Of a stretch of 64,000 bases of DNA, positions 33,675 to 45,981 are shown piece by piece. Below the pieces are notes generated by a model. It did not search any database, was not told where the DNA came from, and saw only the letters and a list, made by a program, of their open reading frames with translations. Source of the stretch: Trissonchulus latispiculum (taxonomy: Eukaryota; Nematoda; Enoplea; Enoplida; Ironidae). The stretch is from positions 47,433 through 111,432 of the forward strand of contig JASAND010016413.1 in the NCBI GenBank assembly GCA_030248195.1. Direction: 5' to 3'. The translations under genes and the position numbers were made by a program. Each line of letters opens with the position of its first letter. Within the stretch, counting starts at the first letter, position 1.

Positions 33675-34412
33675 TAAATGCTAATGTGATGTTTTATTGT
33701 TGTGTTATAATGTGTATTAATCAAATAGAACAAGAATTTTATTGATTGATAGATTGATTTGTACTGATAGATAACAAATCACAATCCGAGGAAGTACGGC
33801 TTTAGATACGGCTTCCTATAGTTAAGACGGTGAACACAGATTTGGTTCACACACATGTTACTTGCAACCTCAACCGCAGCTTGCATGCTATTTTGGGTGC
33901 CGAAAAATCTGGAGAAATCCAGCTAAAATCCGTGCCAAAATTATAATCTGCAATTCTGTCTATAAAGTCACACTTCCTTTACATGAAGACCACTTTGGAA
34001 ACCTATAACTTTCCTAATATTGAGAGTTATGTGTGAATTGAGCCACATATAGAGTTGAGCCGGAGCCTTGAATCTGGCCTCTGATCCGGGCCGGGACTGC
34101 ACCGGGCCTGCCGGGCCAGGTTGCTGGGGCGGTAGGCGCTGCCCGAGCTGGGCCTATCAAGCATACCTTAGCTGTTGGGCCTAGGAGGTTGTTTCAATTT
34201 TTTGTTGTGCATATTTGAAAATTTTTCTATTTTCTTCATTAGTAAGTCGAATTGAAGGGGGGGCTACGAATTTCACTAAAACTTCGATGTTGGAAAAGCT
34301 TGCTGGTGTTTTGCCACAGAATAGTATTATGTTTTAAAATAGTTTAAAGTTTGAAAGAATTCCATGCAGCTTAGCGTCCTGTGGAGTCATCAGGATTTGG
34401 TGTTGTCGGTCC
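33675..34412. other. Non-coding stretch with GC-rich island
   Basis: 34080-34170 is rich in CCGGGCC-type sequence, similar in style to 44500-44560 beyond the second copy of the 1.1-kb repeat. No gene seen. Confidence 0.4.
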
Positions 34413-35486
34413 AAAGCTCGACATGACAGCTTAGCCTCGCCCTGATCGCTATGCGCAAGGTACGGTACCCAAATTTTCCAGAAATAGTTCTGACATATAG
34501 CGCTTTGATATCGTGTAAAATAATCCTTAGATCAATGTATATTTTTCTGTGAGATACAATCAAAGTGCGAAAAACTGGGTGTTGTAGGTCTATACGGGTG
34601 GAGGCTAACTAACGTCTAATGAGCTGTGTTTTAACAAATGAACCCAACTTTGCTCCAATTAATACCCCAGGTGTCTGTCTTATGTAAAAATGACGTGACT
34701 ACGTTAATCACTGCGTTCGCAGTGCTAGATTACATTATCGATATTGTCGCTGTAATTTGGTGCCATTTCGAAGATGTGAGCCAATTACTCCAAATTACTG
34801 TGGCAGAATCGGGTGCAACTTTGCGCATTACAGGCCAGCGAGTGTACCAAGATATGCAGAAAGCTAGGTCACTAAACCTCGCTGCAGTGTTTAGAAATGC
34901 TAGATTGAATTCTCGAAGTATGGATGGCTATCGCCTCGAAAAGCTCTAAGACAGTTGTAAGCGCATACTGAACGAAAGAAGCGTCATATCGAAAAACGGA
35001 TTTCATATTCGAATTCAACAGGTCAAATAACCCCTATAACCACGTTTTCGGCGAAATCGGAGACAAAAAATTTTTTGACCCCATTTTTACTGCGCTTAGA
35101 TAGCTTTTCAGGCCTAAAAAGAAGGGTTATTTCTTAACAAAAAGTTTGTTAGTGCACTAACCAGAAAACTAAAGCCCTCGAAACCTACAGACAATTTGCC
35201 CCTATTAGGGCCTAATATTTGCTAAAAAGCTGGGGTAGGCTAGGGGCTGTCAATTTTATTAGATCGAAAACGGCGCACGGTCACATCGCAACTTTTCGCC
35301 AAATTTCAAACTTTGAGCTGTTATAGCTGAAGAAAGAAGCAACGCTCGAAAGCCGGAATACTTTTAATATTTAGCACCAGTAACAGATAACATCTATGGT
35401 TGAAAGTTTCAGAATTGGTAAAACCGTTAATCCGCCAGAGCTGAAAAAAGCCTTTTTGAAGCATCCCATTTTTTCCACCAAAATTT
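34413..35486 (+). repeat. 1.1-kb dispersed repeat, copy 1
   Basis: Collinear with 43336-44428 from AAAGCTCGAC to CACCAAAATT. It contains an open frame (34638-34949, 103 codons) with a hydrophobic stretch LITAFAVLDYIIDIVAVIW. The differences from copy 2 in that stretch are mostly at third codon positions. Not recognised; no inverted ends or target duplication found. Confidence 0.75.
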
Positions 35487-36578
35487 GTATTTTGGCGTCC
35501 TGCCAAAAACGGTGTATATGACATATATTATTGCCTACCCTAAACTTTTTTACTTTGATATGTCGGCTAATGTTGGGGGGAAAAGTAGCTCTCTCCGATG
35601 ATGTCGTGCCAACCCCTTCGTAGCCCCCCCCCTTAAACAAAGACAAGTGAGGGGGAAACTTGGCGTGTGGTAAAAATGGGGCTAGAAAACCAGTCCACAA
35701 ATATTCCAAAAAAGTGTTTAAACCAGTTAGTCGTACCCAGAAGCCAAGAAGCGCTCATTTCCTGAAATCTGCACTAAAATGATCTAAACAATTTTCTTTT
35801 CATTCCCCGAAAAGGAATCCACGCTTTAGATAGAACTTTGCCAAAACTCGAAGCCCCCTCTAGCCCTCTCCCCAGTTTGAAATCTCAAAGAATGCCGGAA
35901 GCCATGCATCTGGGACAACGAACAATTTATAATTAATTTTTAATTTATAATTAAACCATAAAAGCAATAGTCCATAATTAATTCCTTATATTAGAAGATG
36001 AGTAAAGAGTACGTAAGCCACTAGAGGGCTCCTCTTCTTGGCATTGCGTAACGGTGCTCCGACCACAACACGCGAATGTTCCCCCGTTTGGTGGGGGGGG
36101 GGGATTGACAGGGGTATACCCCTCCGTTTAGAGGGGGGAGGGTAGCCGAAAGTGGTCCAAGTTTGAGGGGGGGGTCGCAAAATACCCCCTCTTTTGAGTC
36201 GCGCGCCCTCGCCGCGAATACTGAAAAGTCAACCAAATTAGTAGATTAAAATGAAAATTAGCCTAGGTAACTTAGCAACCAGTACGATAAAACGCAGTTT
36301 AGTACAATACACAAAAGTACAATCTAAAAATACTGCTGGAGAACCGCTCCAGAGACACTACACAGCTTGGACGCCACAATACAATACAGGGGATCCCACT
36401 ACCGGTCATCCAAACTAGATAAAACAAAACAGACAAGACAATTGGCGACAAGGCATACCTACTACAACTAGCTACTAAACTACGTACAATGATACGGTAT
36501 ACTTTATACAGACCCAGGCGAGGACACAACTCGCAAAAGAGTGGACAAGTGAAAATTTCAAAACGTTTTCCTTGGGGT
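35487..36578. other. Non-coding stretch
   Basis: G/C homopolymer runs near 35620 and 36100-36175, AT-rich palindromic AATTAATTTTTAATTTATAA near 35931. No gene or element recognised. Confidence 0.4.
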
Positions 36579-37138
36579 GTTTTCGGATAGTCTAATTTCG
36601 GATAGTCTAACTTCGGACAGTCTAAAGAAATTTTCGGATAGTCTAAAAGATAAGCAGAGAAAGTTTACCTTAGATTTATAAATGTAAGTGTTTTAGACGT
36701 CCGCCAGGATTTTTTATTCGATTATTTTATTCCGTTTTGGCTGCACCGTACTCCGTTATTTTTTGTGGGATTTTTACAAAGTGAAAATCCGCACGAATAT
36801 TTTGTAGAAGCCTGGCACAGCCGTTTTAATAGTCACATGGGGCAGCCTCATCTCAGCATTTACAAGTTCATGCTTTTCTTGAAGCACGAATTTGATCAGG
36901 TCAAAATAAAAATTTGTGGGAGACAGAACGGCCTTGATATAATATCCTTGTATATATAGCTTATTTTTACAATTTTAGATTCTGCTTGTGTAACGTTAAA
37001 TAAATGTTGTTGTAACTGTTGTCAAACTTAAAACACTTACATTTCTAAGGTAATTTTTTTTGCTTATCTTTTAGACTATTCGAAAATTTCTTTAGACTGT
37101 CCGAAGTTAGACTATCCGAAATTAGACTATCCGAAAAC
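36579..37138. mobile_element. Mutator-like (MULE) non-autonomous element with long inverted repeats
   Basis: Inverted ends of about 115 bp (36579-36696 and 37027-37138). Each is built from TTCGGATAGTCTAA units plus a shared inner part (AAATGTAAGTGTTTTA / TAAAACACTTACATTT). The interior carries the tail of a MULE-type transposase. A further damaged piece of the same inverted repeat lies at 37181-37242, outside the right end. No secure target duplication was seen. Confidence 0.7.
36765..36959 (+). pseudogene. MULE transposase C-terminal fragment
   Basis: The frame reads NPHEYFVEAWHSRFNSHMGQ followed by PHLSIYKFMLFLKHE. This matches the (N/E)..EAWH..F......HP..W.F...L..E signature near the C-terminus of MULE-family transposases. 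No catalytic DDE residues are present, so this is a passenger fragment. The nominal start is not an ATG. It would be the last exon of a once complete transposase, retained between the inverted repeats. Confidence 0.6.
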
Positions 37139-37142
37139 CAAT

Positions 37143-39790
37143 TAACAGAAAATTTCAGAGTGCAATTTAGTTTGACCTTGTTAGACTATCCGAAAATTTC
37201 TTTAGATTATCCGAAGTTAGACTATCCGAAATTAGACCATCCGACAGAGCACCGTTTTTCTTAACCTCCGGCAGAACTTGTTTTCGAAAAGAATTTGCTT
37301 TAGATTCAGAAACTAATAGAACAAACAAAAGGATAGTCAAACTGGCCAATGCCTACAAGCAAGATAAACTGGTACAATAAAGAGTAGTAAAGCACTATGA
37401 AATAAAGGATCATACAATCACCTTTGACATCGGAAACAAACATGGTTCTAGCTTAGACAGAAGTTGAAGTACGATACAACAAACCAACAGTTAGACCCGA
37501 AAATAAGTAAAACAGCATGAAAATTAGAGCTGGTAGTAGAACGGAATGAACGATGAAAGCAGAAAAATACAGTACAGTGGCCCAGCCAAGGTAGCGAGCA
37601 CCCACCACTATGAAAACCAAAATCCGAAACCTCCGGCATTCAAGGAAAAGGAAGAAGAACGACAATGTTTATCAAAATTTCATGAATTTTACCCCAAGGC
37701 TCCCACCTACCCACGCATAACCCAAAACTACAAACACTCTCCCGCCACCACATTATAAATATCAGCAAAACCACAACATATACATGGGGAACAAGGCACA
37801 ACAGCAGAGACCCTAGCCCCACTACAGGAGTCTTCTGGGAACCAACACAGCCAAACATGGGCAGACACGCCCCTAGCGAACCGCTGGCGTTTCTACGCAC
37901 CAGCCCACCCAACGTCACTGCCACCACAAACCACCAAGAACAGTTCCAAAGGCACAAAGCCAGGCACCAAACACAACCAACAAATAAAGTTCTAAAAGCT
38001 CGCACCGAGCTTGCCACACAAGGCACCAGAAATCACCGGTACAAGGTCACTGAAGACCACCAACATGTCCCACCAATGCTCCTAGAGAGCCGCCCCCCAC
38101 GGGGCTAGAGCCCTCCAAAAACCAGATAGCACCCGGGGACAAGAACCATAGAACCATGCCCCAAAAAGGCCAAGACCCGCAGAACCGCACCAACAACCGG
38201 AACCTCCGGTGTTCTACCCGTCCAAGGAAACAGCCTGGCAAGCGCCACCAATCCACGCAGGGGACGTAGGCTCACCAGGGAGGATGGGCGGGACACAAAC
38301 ACACAAAATAAATGCAAATATAAATTTACTTTTTATTAATACCAAAATAAACAACATGATAAAGAAAACAACCTACGTACACATCAATACATGAATCATA
38401 ACAACAAAACCACAACCACAGTACATAGCATATCTACTACCAGCTTGGATACAAACTAGCCCTACCTATGAATTTAAGGAGGGAAACGGCCAGCGCTTCC
38501 TGCCCCAGGAATCTAATCCCAGGGGGAGAAGCACTGACAGTTCCCCATCAAGGAAAGACGGCTAAAAACTAACGGAATCTATGTGAGAACGCTGCCAGTC
38601 ACTCTCCACCCTGCCCAGAATCCTGATCCGGGGATTAGGGTAGTGACGGCCGCGCGCTACGAGAAGCGAAAATTTTGAAGCATCCAGTTAATTAATGCCT
38701 ATGTGCAATAAAAGTGATAAAACAAAAGGTGTTAAAGGTTATACGACTTGGCAAAAACAGCAAAAATGAAAAAAGTTGTAATCATGATGTAGGAGGTTCG
38801 GGATTCGAAACAAGGAAAACCTCAGGGCAGTGTTAAGCCACCCCGAAACCATTGAACCTCTAGTTATAAATTTTCTCATTTTCATAAATTTATCTATTAA
38901 ATCCTTTGAAACGAAATTAAGCAGGAGTCAAAGTGATTTTTGAGTACGACTACAGACGTACATACATATACGCAGGTACGATAAATAAATGATTCAGTGA
39001 AATTCAATGTTTAGATCATAAAAATGAAAGACTGAGTTTTCCTGCCAACCGACTACACAGTATACAACAACAAAAAGGTGCGGAAAAGACCCTTTACTTA
39101 AAACGCAAGAGTAGTAGTCTTTGTTTACATCACCCACCCCTAATTCCCAAACGTCCTACACGCAAAATTAGAAAAAACTGAAGATTTAGTTTTAGAGAAA
39201 TGATCGCCGGGTTACATCACAATTAGTGAACAAAAACAACCTAGATTAGTTACAAAAATATAAGAAATGTTTCAATATCCATATATGGTGCAAAACAATA
39301 ACGCTAATATTAATGCTAACAGTGATAACAAACAATCGCCAACTATACATCAAGAAAATTAGTTATTTAGAGTCACAGAGAATTCATGACCTGTCATTTT
39401 AAATCTAAATAAAGTAAATTCAGAGTTCAAAAAAATCAATCAAGATTGGAAATATAGGTATGCGCATATACATGTGTTCAAGGTTCTTATTAACCGTAAA
39501 AACAATACAGAACTAGTAGTGGTACAGCACCAGGTTCCAATACCACCACTCGAATTTCTATCTCTGCCGCCAAACCAATAATATATATACATACATGTGC
39601 TTACAAATTTCCTCAACATAAAGAAAGTGACACAAAAACACAAAAACAAAAAAGCGAAAACAAAGCTAAAATAAAAAATTCAGGATGCTAAACTAAACAA
39701 AAAGGTGAGCTGAAACAAGAAAATACTACCAGTTATAGAATACAATGCACATAAGCGATAATGGAAGGGTAGTGAAATTATAAAAAACTT
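37143..39790. other. Non-coding stretch with strong strand composition bias
   Basis: 37,480-38,330 is C-rich and G-poor on the + strand, so Cys/Trp-rich minus frames stay open; I do not call them genes. CCTCCGG phrases recur (37630, 38203), and GGAATCCTGATCCGG-like sequence occurs both near 38617 and in the gag downstream region (about 40110), so part of this may be the 3' end of the minus-strand gag element. Confidence 0.35.
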
Positions 39791-40303
39791 TTACCCAAAT
39801 TCGTAGGTAGGGAAAATAGCCGAAAAATTGGAGGACTGGGGTCGAATGTGCCGGCGGAAACGTGTTAGGCAATAGCAAAATGTGCATAATAGGAAAATAG
39901 GAACAAAATTAAGAAGAAAAAATCGGTCATAGTCCTGGTACATTTTTATAGCAATAAATTTTATTGCTGTGGGTGCTGTAGCTTCGGTTTTCCCCACATG
40001 CCACTCTGTCTGGTCAATCGTCCTTCCTGTATCCCCCACGGGAGGGCCAGAGTCCACCTCCGGTTGCCCACGTGACAGTTCTTCGGTAAAGCAGCCTTCG
40101 GACGGACCGGAATCCTGATCCGGCCCTCCTCGAGCCAACTTCCCACGAAGGGCCTCCGGTAGAGGTTCTGACCGAACCCCCGCCGGCAAGAAGGGGGACT
40201 GATCTTCCTGCGCTTTCTGTATACAAACTTTCTTATTCTCAGCAGAACCCAGCAGGACCAGCGGCAAATCGTCAGAAAAATCTGGCTGAATAGGCTCGGG
40301 CAA
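39791..40303 (-). CDS. Open frame downstream of minus-strand gag (170 codons), uncertain
   Basis: Begins 9 bp after the gag stop in another frame. The N-terminal two thirds are Pro/Gly/Glu-rich (acidic repeats such as DQDSGPSEG and EVDSGPPVGD); the end has a hydrophobic stretch (LLNFVPIFLLCTFCYCL). No pol motif (no protease DSG in context, no reverse transcriptase YxDD). It may be a frameshifted extension of gag or simply 3' sequence of the element. Confidence 0.25.
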   Translation of the reverse strand: MPEPIQPDFSDDLPLVLLGSAENKKVCIQKAQEDQSPFLPAGVRSEPLPEALRGKLARGGPDQDSGPSEGCFTEELSRGQPEVDSGPPVGDTGRTIDQTEWHVGKTEATAPTAIKFIAIKMYQDYDRFFLLNFVPIFLLCTFCYCLTRFRRHIRPQSSNFSAIFPTYEFG

Positions 40304-40311
40304 CTGGAGGC

Positions 40312-42730
40312 CTACCCCCTCTTTTGAACTGTTTTGAGGTTCGGAAAAGTTTCAATCATACCCACACGAAAAGGAGCAACCATCTGTGTAACTTGCTTTT
40401 GGGTAAGATTATTTTGTACACAAGTAGACATTTTCACATTTGAAGTTACCCCAGAATTTTGGGTGGTCTGATGGGAAGCGCCAGCAAAACCCGCATAGGA
40501 ACCCCAAGGTCCCACCCTCACAGGAGCCACTGGAGCCTGAACCTGGTGTTGCGGATATGCGTATGCCGACTGGCCATAATGCGCCACCGGAGATGAGGCC
40601 TGATAATACCGTTGCTGAAATTTATGGGCATGACCATAACAAGAGTGGCCCTCTAAGCAATGTAACCCAATTGGCATGGGGCGGGCTTTATAATCAGAAG
40701 GGGCACGAAACGGATATTTATCCCAACACCTTTCCGAAGGGTGACCCATTCGCTTGCAAAATTTACAAGGATACCCGAACTTTTTCTTTCTATCTTCGTC
40801 CCACTCCATAAGCTTCTCCTGGATTTGTTGCTCAACAAACTGCTTCATTTCGCGTATTTCCAGGCGCGAACCGACCACAGGACCCTTCGAGTTTTCTGGA
40901 ATCGGAGTGACATCCGTAGATAGGTTCGCGAGATCATTCTTTACTATGGCCCCAGCGGAATCTTGATAGCACGTCATTGGATAGCAAAGGCTATCTTCTT
41001 CAAAGGGTTTTGAGTTCCGGGAATCTAATAGGTCAATTACACGTAATATCTGGTCCATGGTGCGGTCGTGATCAATAAAAAGCGAAGCCAGGGCACTGAC
41101 ATACGTTTTGTCTGTGATTCCAGAGAAGAGTTGCTGTACGCATTGCTGTTCTCGTTCCAGTACATCATCTGGCCAGATAGAAATTGCCTGTGCCTGTAGC
41201 TCCGATATATATCTACGAACCGACTCCCCCTGACGCTGGACCCTTCTAGCAAAAGTAATGTACCTGTCCCGAATGGATAATTGAGGTCCAGGAAATTGGG
41301 ACTTCAGCAAACTATCAAATCCTTCAAAGGTATCCGCGACCTCAGGTCCGCAGCGGGAAGCATAGATCAAAGCTTTACCCGTCAATTTGTTGAAAAGCAA
41401 CCTGGACCACTGGGCTTTCGGAATCTGGTGAATTGTCGCAGCAAATTTAAAATTCGGGAGCCAATCTTCCAGGTACATTCTGTCTGGATCGAATCGAGGG
41501 ATATCGCGTAAAATATCAATATACAGTCTGTATAGAGAGGCTCATATTTGGCTTCTGAAATATCCGTGGCCTGCATTGTCGGAGGAGTCGGATGCTGGAC
41601 ATGTGTCTGAGTCGAGAGAATCTGAGTAGGAGGAGGATTGGAGCTTCCGTCAAACGAGGCACTGAGGGATTCAAATTTGACATATGTGACCGAGTCCACC
41701 CCAGGTAGGCCCTCGGACCCTGGGCAGCACCCACAGCAGGGATCCTGATCAAGCTCTGAGGCTGCACAGGGACCGCGGAGCTCGGACCAGGGGTGGCCAC
41801 AGCGTGTTGAGCCACAAAATTGCAGGTATTGGTATCGGCTGCCATATCTGAGACCAAATAGTAAGCGTCAGAACTAGGAGCCGAAGCCCGATCAATAACC
41901 AAAGCTTGATCAATTTGAGCAACAGCTAATGTTAGAGGGGGAGTCGTTTTAGAAATGTGGGCTTCCCGTGAGACATAACTGGAGAGCGGGATGTCTGATC
42001 CATGCTGTTGCAAGGCCATATTCAAAGGCACCATTCTTGTACAGCCAACACCAGATAATTCCAATGGACTCATATTTTGATTCATGGTCAGCACAGGGCT
42101 GGGTGGGAGCTGACAAGTTCTGATCTGGATTAAAAACTTCCTGGCAGGTATTACAATAAAATCTTGCGCTGGAGGTCTGGGCCATAGCCGCAGCTGGAGA
42201 CGGATTCAAATTTGAAAATTGAAATTTACCGTCAACTTTGTCCGACGGCACAATGGTATTCTCAGAACAAAAGGCCAAGACCCGAGTATCTGGGGGAAGC
42301 TCAACTGTATTTTGCGGGAAGGAACCCACGTCCATGGGTTAAACAACCCCCCCCTACTATCACAGGGGACTTTTCCGCCACAGCAACTATAGGACTCCCA
42401 CAAGTTTGCTGCAACATAATACCATAACTCCCCCTACCACCCGACTGGATATTTGACCCGGCTTCGGCCACCCAGGGGCGCCGACCCAGCTGAGACGAAT
42501 AGTGGGAACCGGGGAACTTCCAACTTCCCCCGCCCCACCCCCAAATTTTGATAACTTTGTACATTTGCAGCTATAGGACTGGAAGCTGGGGCTACTGGGG
42601 AGGGACGGAGCAAGCTCCGACCCACCCCTGTCAACGACGGACGCGGAATCCCCCTGGCCACCGTACTGGTACTGGGTTGAGGGAGAGTCCTCCCAGCCCC
42701 CCAACCAACAGAAACTGCAGCCTGAGACAT
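40312..42730 (-). pseudogene. LTR-retrotransposon gag, C-terminal 388 codons intact, N-terminus frameshifted
   Basis: 40312-41478 is open. It has a capsid-like helical region, VQRQGESVRRYISELQ (80-95) and a CCHC zinc knuckle CKFCKRMGHPSERC (Cys238, Cys241, His246, Cys251), followed by a Gln/Tyr/Pro-rich tail. This is Gag of a Ty3/Gypsy-like element. Upstream homology continues only by switching frames (41382-41699, 41516-42094, 41949-42335, 42434-42730), so the N-terminal Pro-rich part is broken. 117 bp beyond the first Met lies a tRNA-Arg-type primer site (42847-42856) in the right orientation. No protease, reverse transcriptase or integrase follows. Homologous to the decayed + strand gag at 46940-48780. 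Confidence 0.8.
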
Positions 42731-42846
42731 ATCAGCAAAAGTCGGTAAGAAACTTCAGAGAACTCCCGAAAAAAGCAAGTTTTTGTTTTTGCTCTTTAGC
42801 TCTGCCACGAGTCACTAGGAAAAAATTCAGACATTTACCGCATGAA

Positions 42847-42856
42847 ACGGTCGCCA
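42847..42856 (-). other. Primer-binding site (tRNA-Arg type) of the minus-strand gag element
   Basis: The minus strand reads TGGCGACCGT, identical over ten bases to the primer site of the + strand LTR element at 46484. It predicts that a 5' LTR begins just beyond it (about 42860 upward); I could not pair that with a 3' LTR. Confidence 0.6.
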
Positions 42857-43335
42857 AATCTGTAAAACGATGGTATATCTCCGGTCTAATAAACATGTGT
42901 ACGAGCAGGTTCTTATCGGTAGTGTATGTCTGAATTTACTCCTCTAGTAGTAAGTCTAACAAAAAGGATAAATTAGAACGCGATAACTTTACTATAGAGT
43001 CACAATAATTTCATATCAATTTGAATTTGAATGAACAAAACATGGTCGAACTACTTATCGAAGATCCATACAAAATAATAACATAGCGCAACAGAACTGG
43101 CAAGTTATCTGTTTAAGTCTCAGCTGCAGTTTACTAACTAAGCCCCCCGAAATTGACCACACCATCCACCAGCATATTGCTAACAACTGATGCCTTATTC
43201 ATAATTCAGAGTGTACACGTTGTTACGAACTAGCAAATTAGCTAAGTCTTAATTTGCATGTATTATTTACATGGAATATTCTGTAATTTGAAATAGATGA
43301 TGGCTGCAATTTGGACAAATATTCCACATCGGTAC

Positions 43336-44428
43336 AAAGCTCGACGTGACACGTCCACAAACTTAGCCTCGCCCTGATCGCTATGCGCAAAGTACGGTGC
43401 CCAAATTTTCCAGAAATATTTCTGACATGCAACGCTTTGATATCGTGTAAAATAATCCTTAGATCAACGTAGGCCTTTTCTGTGAGATACAATTAAAGTG
43501 CGAAAAATTGAGTGTTGCAGTGGGTCTATAAGGGTAGAGGTTAACTAACGTATAATGAGCTGTGGTTTACCAAATGAACCCAACTTTGCTCCGATTAATA
43601 CTCCAAGTATCTGTCTTAACTTTTCTGTAAATGACGTGATTTCGTTAATTACTGCGTTCGCAGTGCTAGATTACATCATCGATATTGTAGCTGTTATTTG
43701 GTACCATTTGGAAGATGTAAGCCAATTACTCATCCAAAGTACTATTGTAGAATGGGCTGAAACTTTGCGAATTACAGGCCGGTGAAGGGTACCAAGATGT
43801 GCAGAACACTAGGTTGCTAAGCCTCGTTCCAATGCTTAGAAATGCTAGATTGATTTCTCGAAGTATAGATGGCTATCGCTTCAAAAAGCTCTAAGACAGT
43901 TGTAAGCGCGAACGAGTGAAGCGTCATATCGAAAAACGGATTTCATATTCGGATTCAGCAGGTCAAATAACCCTATAACCACCTTCACGGCAAAATCAAA
44001 GACAAAAAGTTTTTAACCCCATTTTTACTGCGCTTAGCTAACGTTTCAGGCCTAAAAATAGGGGTTATTTTTTAACGAAAAGTTTGCTAGCACACTAACC
44101 AGAAAACCTTTGAAACTTACAGACAGTTTGCCCCTGTTAAAGCCTAATATTTGGTAGAAAGCTGGGGTAGGCTAGGGGCTGTCAATTTTATTAGATCCAA
44201 AACGGCGCACGATCGCATCGCAACTTTTTGCCAAATTTCAAACTTCGCGCTGTTTGTTTGCGCTATAAAGCTGAAGAAGGAAGCAACGCTCGAAAGCCGG
44301 AATACTTTTAGTATTTAACACCAGTAGCAGTTAACATTTATGGCTGAAAGTTTCAGAATTGGTCAAACCGCTAATCCACCAGAGCTGAAAATACCTTTTT
44401 GAAGAATCCCATTTTTCTCACCAAAATT
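43336..44428 (+). repeat. 1.1-kb dispersed repeat, copy 2
   Basis: Same orientation as copy 1 at 34413-35486. The hydrophobic open frame is retained (LITAFAVLDYIIDIVAVIW) but its N-terminal side is shifted by an indel. Together the two copies flank the minus-strand gag region as direct repeats about 7.8 kb apart. Confidence 0.75.
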
Positions 44429-44656
44429 CCGACCAAAAAAACACCGGCTCTACACCTTCTGCGTAGCTTGGTGTAGGGCTGTTCTGATAAGAGATTCTCC
44501 GAGCCGGGCCGGGCTCGCCGGTCGGACCCAGAGCCCACTACATGGCCCGGACGGTCCGAACCAATGCCGATACGAAGTGAACATGCAATTGTTTAAGTTC
44601 TTGAATTATCCATCCAGAGCCTTGGCGGAGGAACAATTCGATATTACCCCTTAATA

Positions 44657-45347
44657 TTACTCATTAATCCTTACTTCGAGGTAAGCATCATTTCCTCTAA
44701 GACTTACGCGAGATTTACAGTTAAAGTGAGCTGCAATTGTTTCAGATGGATTTGTGTCCCTCTCAGATACTACTGGCAGGCACATCCATAAGTTTAAACC
44801 ATATTTGTCCTGTAGCACATTTGTTATGGTAATAGGAAATTTAGGATAGTTGTTTGGAAAGAAGGATTTGCGGATCATTGTCGTCATCGCTGGTAGGAAA
44901 GGTGATTGTCTTAATGGAATTATTCAAAGAAGTTCCGGTATATATTGTCATACGCTGTGCTTTCCGTGGAGTTGGAGAATTTTGTTCTGAAGCTGATCTT
45001 TTCCTGGTGTAGATGCTCAACTTATTTCCTCCTTTATTGTAAACGCTTTCTTGCACATTTCGTATTGAAAGTTTTCGTTATTTTCATGAACTTCACGGCA
45101 ATGACAATACAGCGATTGTCGCTGCTTAAAGGCTTTACCACAAACGGAGCACTAAAATAATAAAGAATGGTTTAATATTTAATTTAATATAAACTATGTT
45201 GTCATAAACTATGTATGTAACTATAAACTAAACTATGTTTAATATAAAACTTAAATTCGTGAAGTTTCATTAAATAAAAATATGTACCTTGTGAGTTGGG
45301 TCGTGAAATCTCGGTTTGATTATCTTTAATGCACCACCTTGATCATC
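44657..45347 (-). pseudogene. C2H2 zinc-finger gene fragment with frame breaks
   Basis: Minus-strand exon 45288-45347 (20 codons, ending FHDPTHK) is followed by a GT-AG intron and an exon from 45151 encoding CSVCGKAFKQRQSLYCHCREVH, a canonical C2H2 finger. A second finger-like YEMCKKAFT follows that has lost its first Cys. The frame stops at 45017. Coding-like sequence continues in the other two minus frames: 44841-45056 (KRSASEQNSPTPRKAQ) and 44657-44887 (NVLQDKYGLNLW). So either a pseudogene with two frameshifts or a gene with an intron I could not place. Such fingers bind DNA. Confidence 0.6.
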
Positions 45348-45419
45348 CTAAAAACAAGAAAATAAGTTTATATCTGGCAACAGTTTCGAGATACCAGATA
45401 ACTCAAAATTCGAAAACTG

Positions 45420-45981
45420 ATTAGCATATTTTACTAGTAGCTTAAGCATGATTTCGAGTTTGTAAAGTTGAACTTGAAAATTAACTTCCTTTCATGACTT
45501 GGTTTCTACTGATATCCAACCTGATACGTCTTCGTAAAATTGAACACTTAAATCACTAATTAGCACATTAGCTAATTGAATTAGCAGAAATCGAAATTTG
45601 AAAAGTTGAACTTGAGATTTGCCTTTTTGAAGTGATTTGCTTTTGATTGATACCCAACTTGATGTTTTCCTAAAAAATTGAAAACTCAAAACTAATTAGC
45701 ATATTAACTAATTGATTAGCAGAAATTGAATTTGTAAAGTTGAACATGAAAATTAGCATCTTTAGGTGATTTGCTTTCAATGGATACCCAACTAGATATG
45801 TTTTCGTAAAAAATATGAGTCAGAAACTAATTAGCATATTAACTAATTGATTAGCAGAAATTGAATTTGTAAAGTTGAACATGAAAATTAGCATCTTTAG
45901 GTGATTTGCTTTCAATGGATACCCAACTTGATATGTTTTCGCAAAAAAATTGGAAAACTCAAAAACTAAGTAGCATACTAG
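45420..45981. repeat. ~136-bp tandem repeat, four copies, left of the LTR element
   Basis: The phrase TTTGTAAAGTTGAAC or close variants recurs at about 45461, 45598, 45732 and 45868. Each unit continues through TTTAGGTGATTTGCTTTCAA and TGGATACCCAACTTGATATG. The last two units are nearly identical. A diverged copy lies right of the element (52380-52610). Confidence 0.8.

Noticed and set aside
37167..37349. Minus-strand frame starting with a signal-peptide-like hydrophobic stretch
   Set aside because: The start is TTG, no ATG is available, and the second half is translated MULE inverted-repeat units, so the frame is accidental.
37640..38026. Cys/Trp-rich 128-codon minus frame that looks like a membrane protein
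   Set aside because: Arises from C-rich, G-poor strand composition; overlapping frames are equally open and no motif is present.
34413..44428. The 1.1-kb direct repeats as LTRs of one large element
   Set aside because: No TG...CA ends, primer site or polypurine tract adjoin them, and the gag inside has its own primer site in the opposite orientation.
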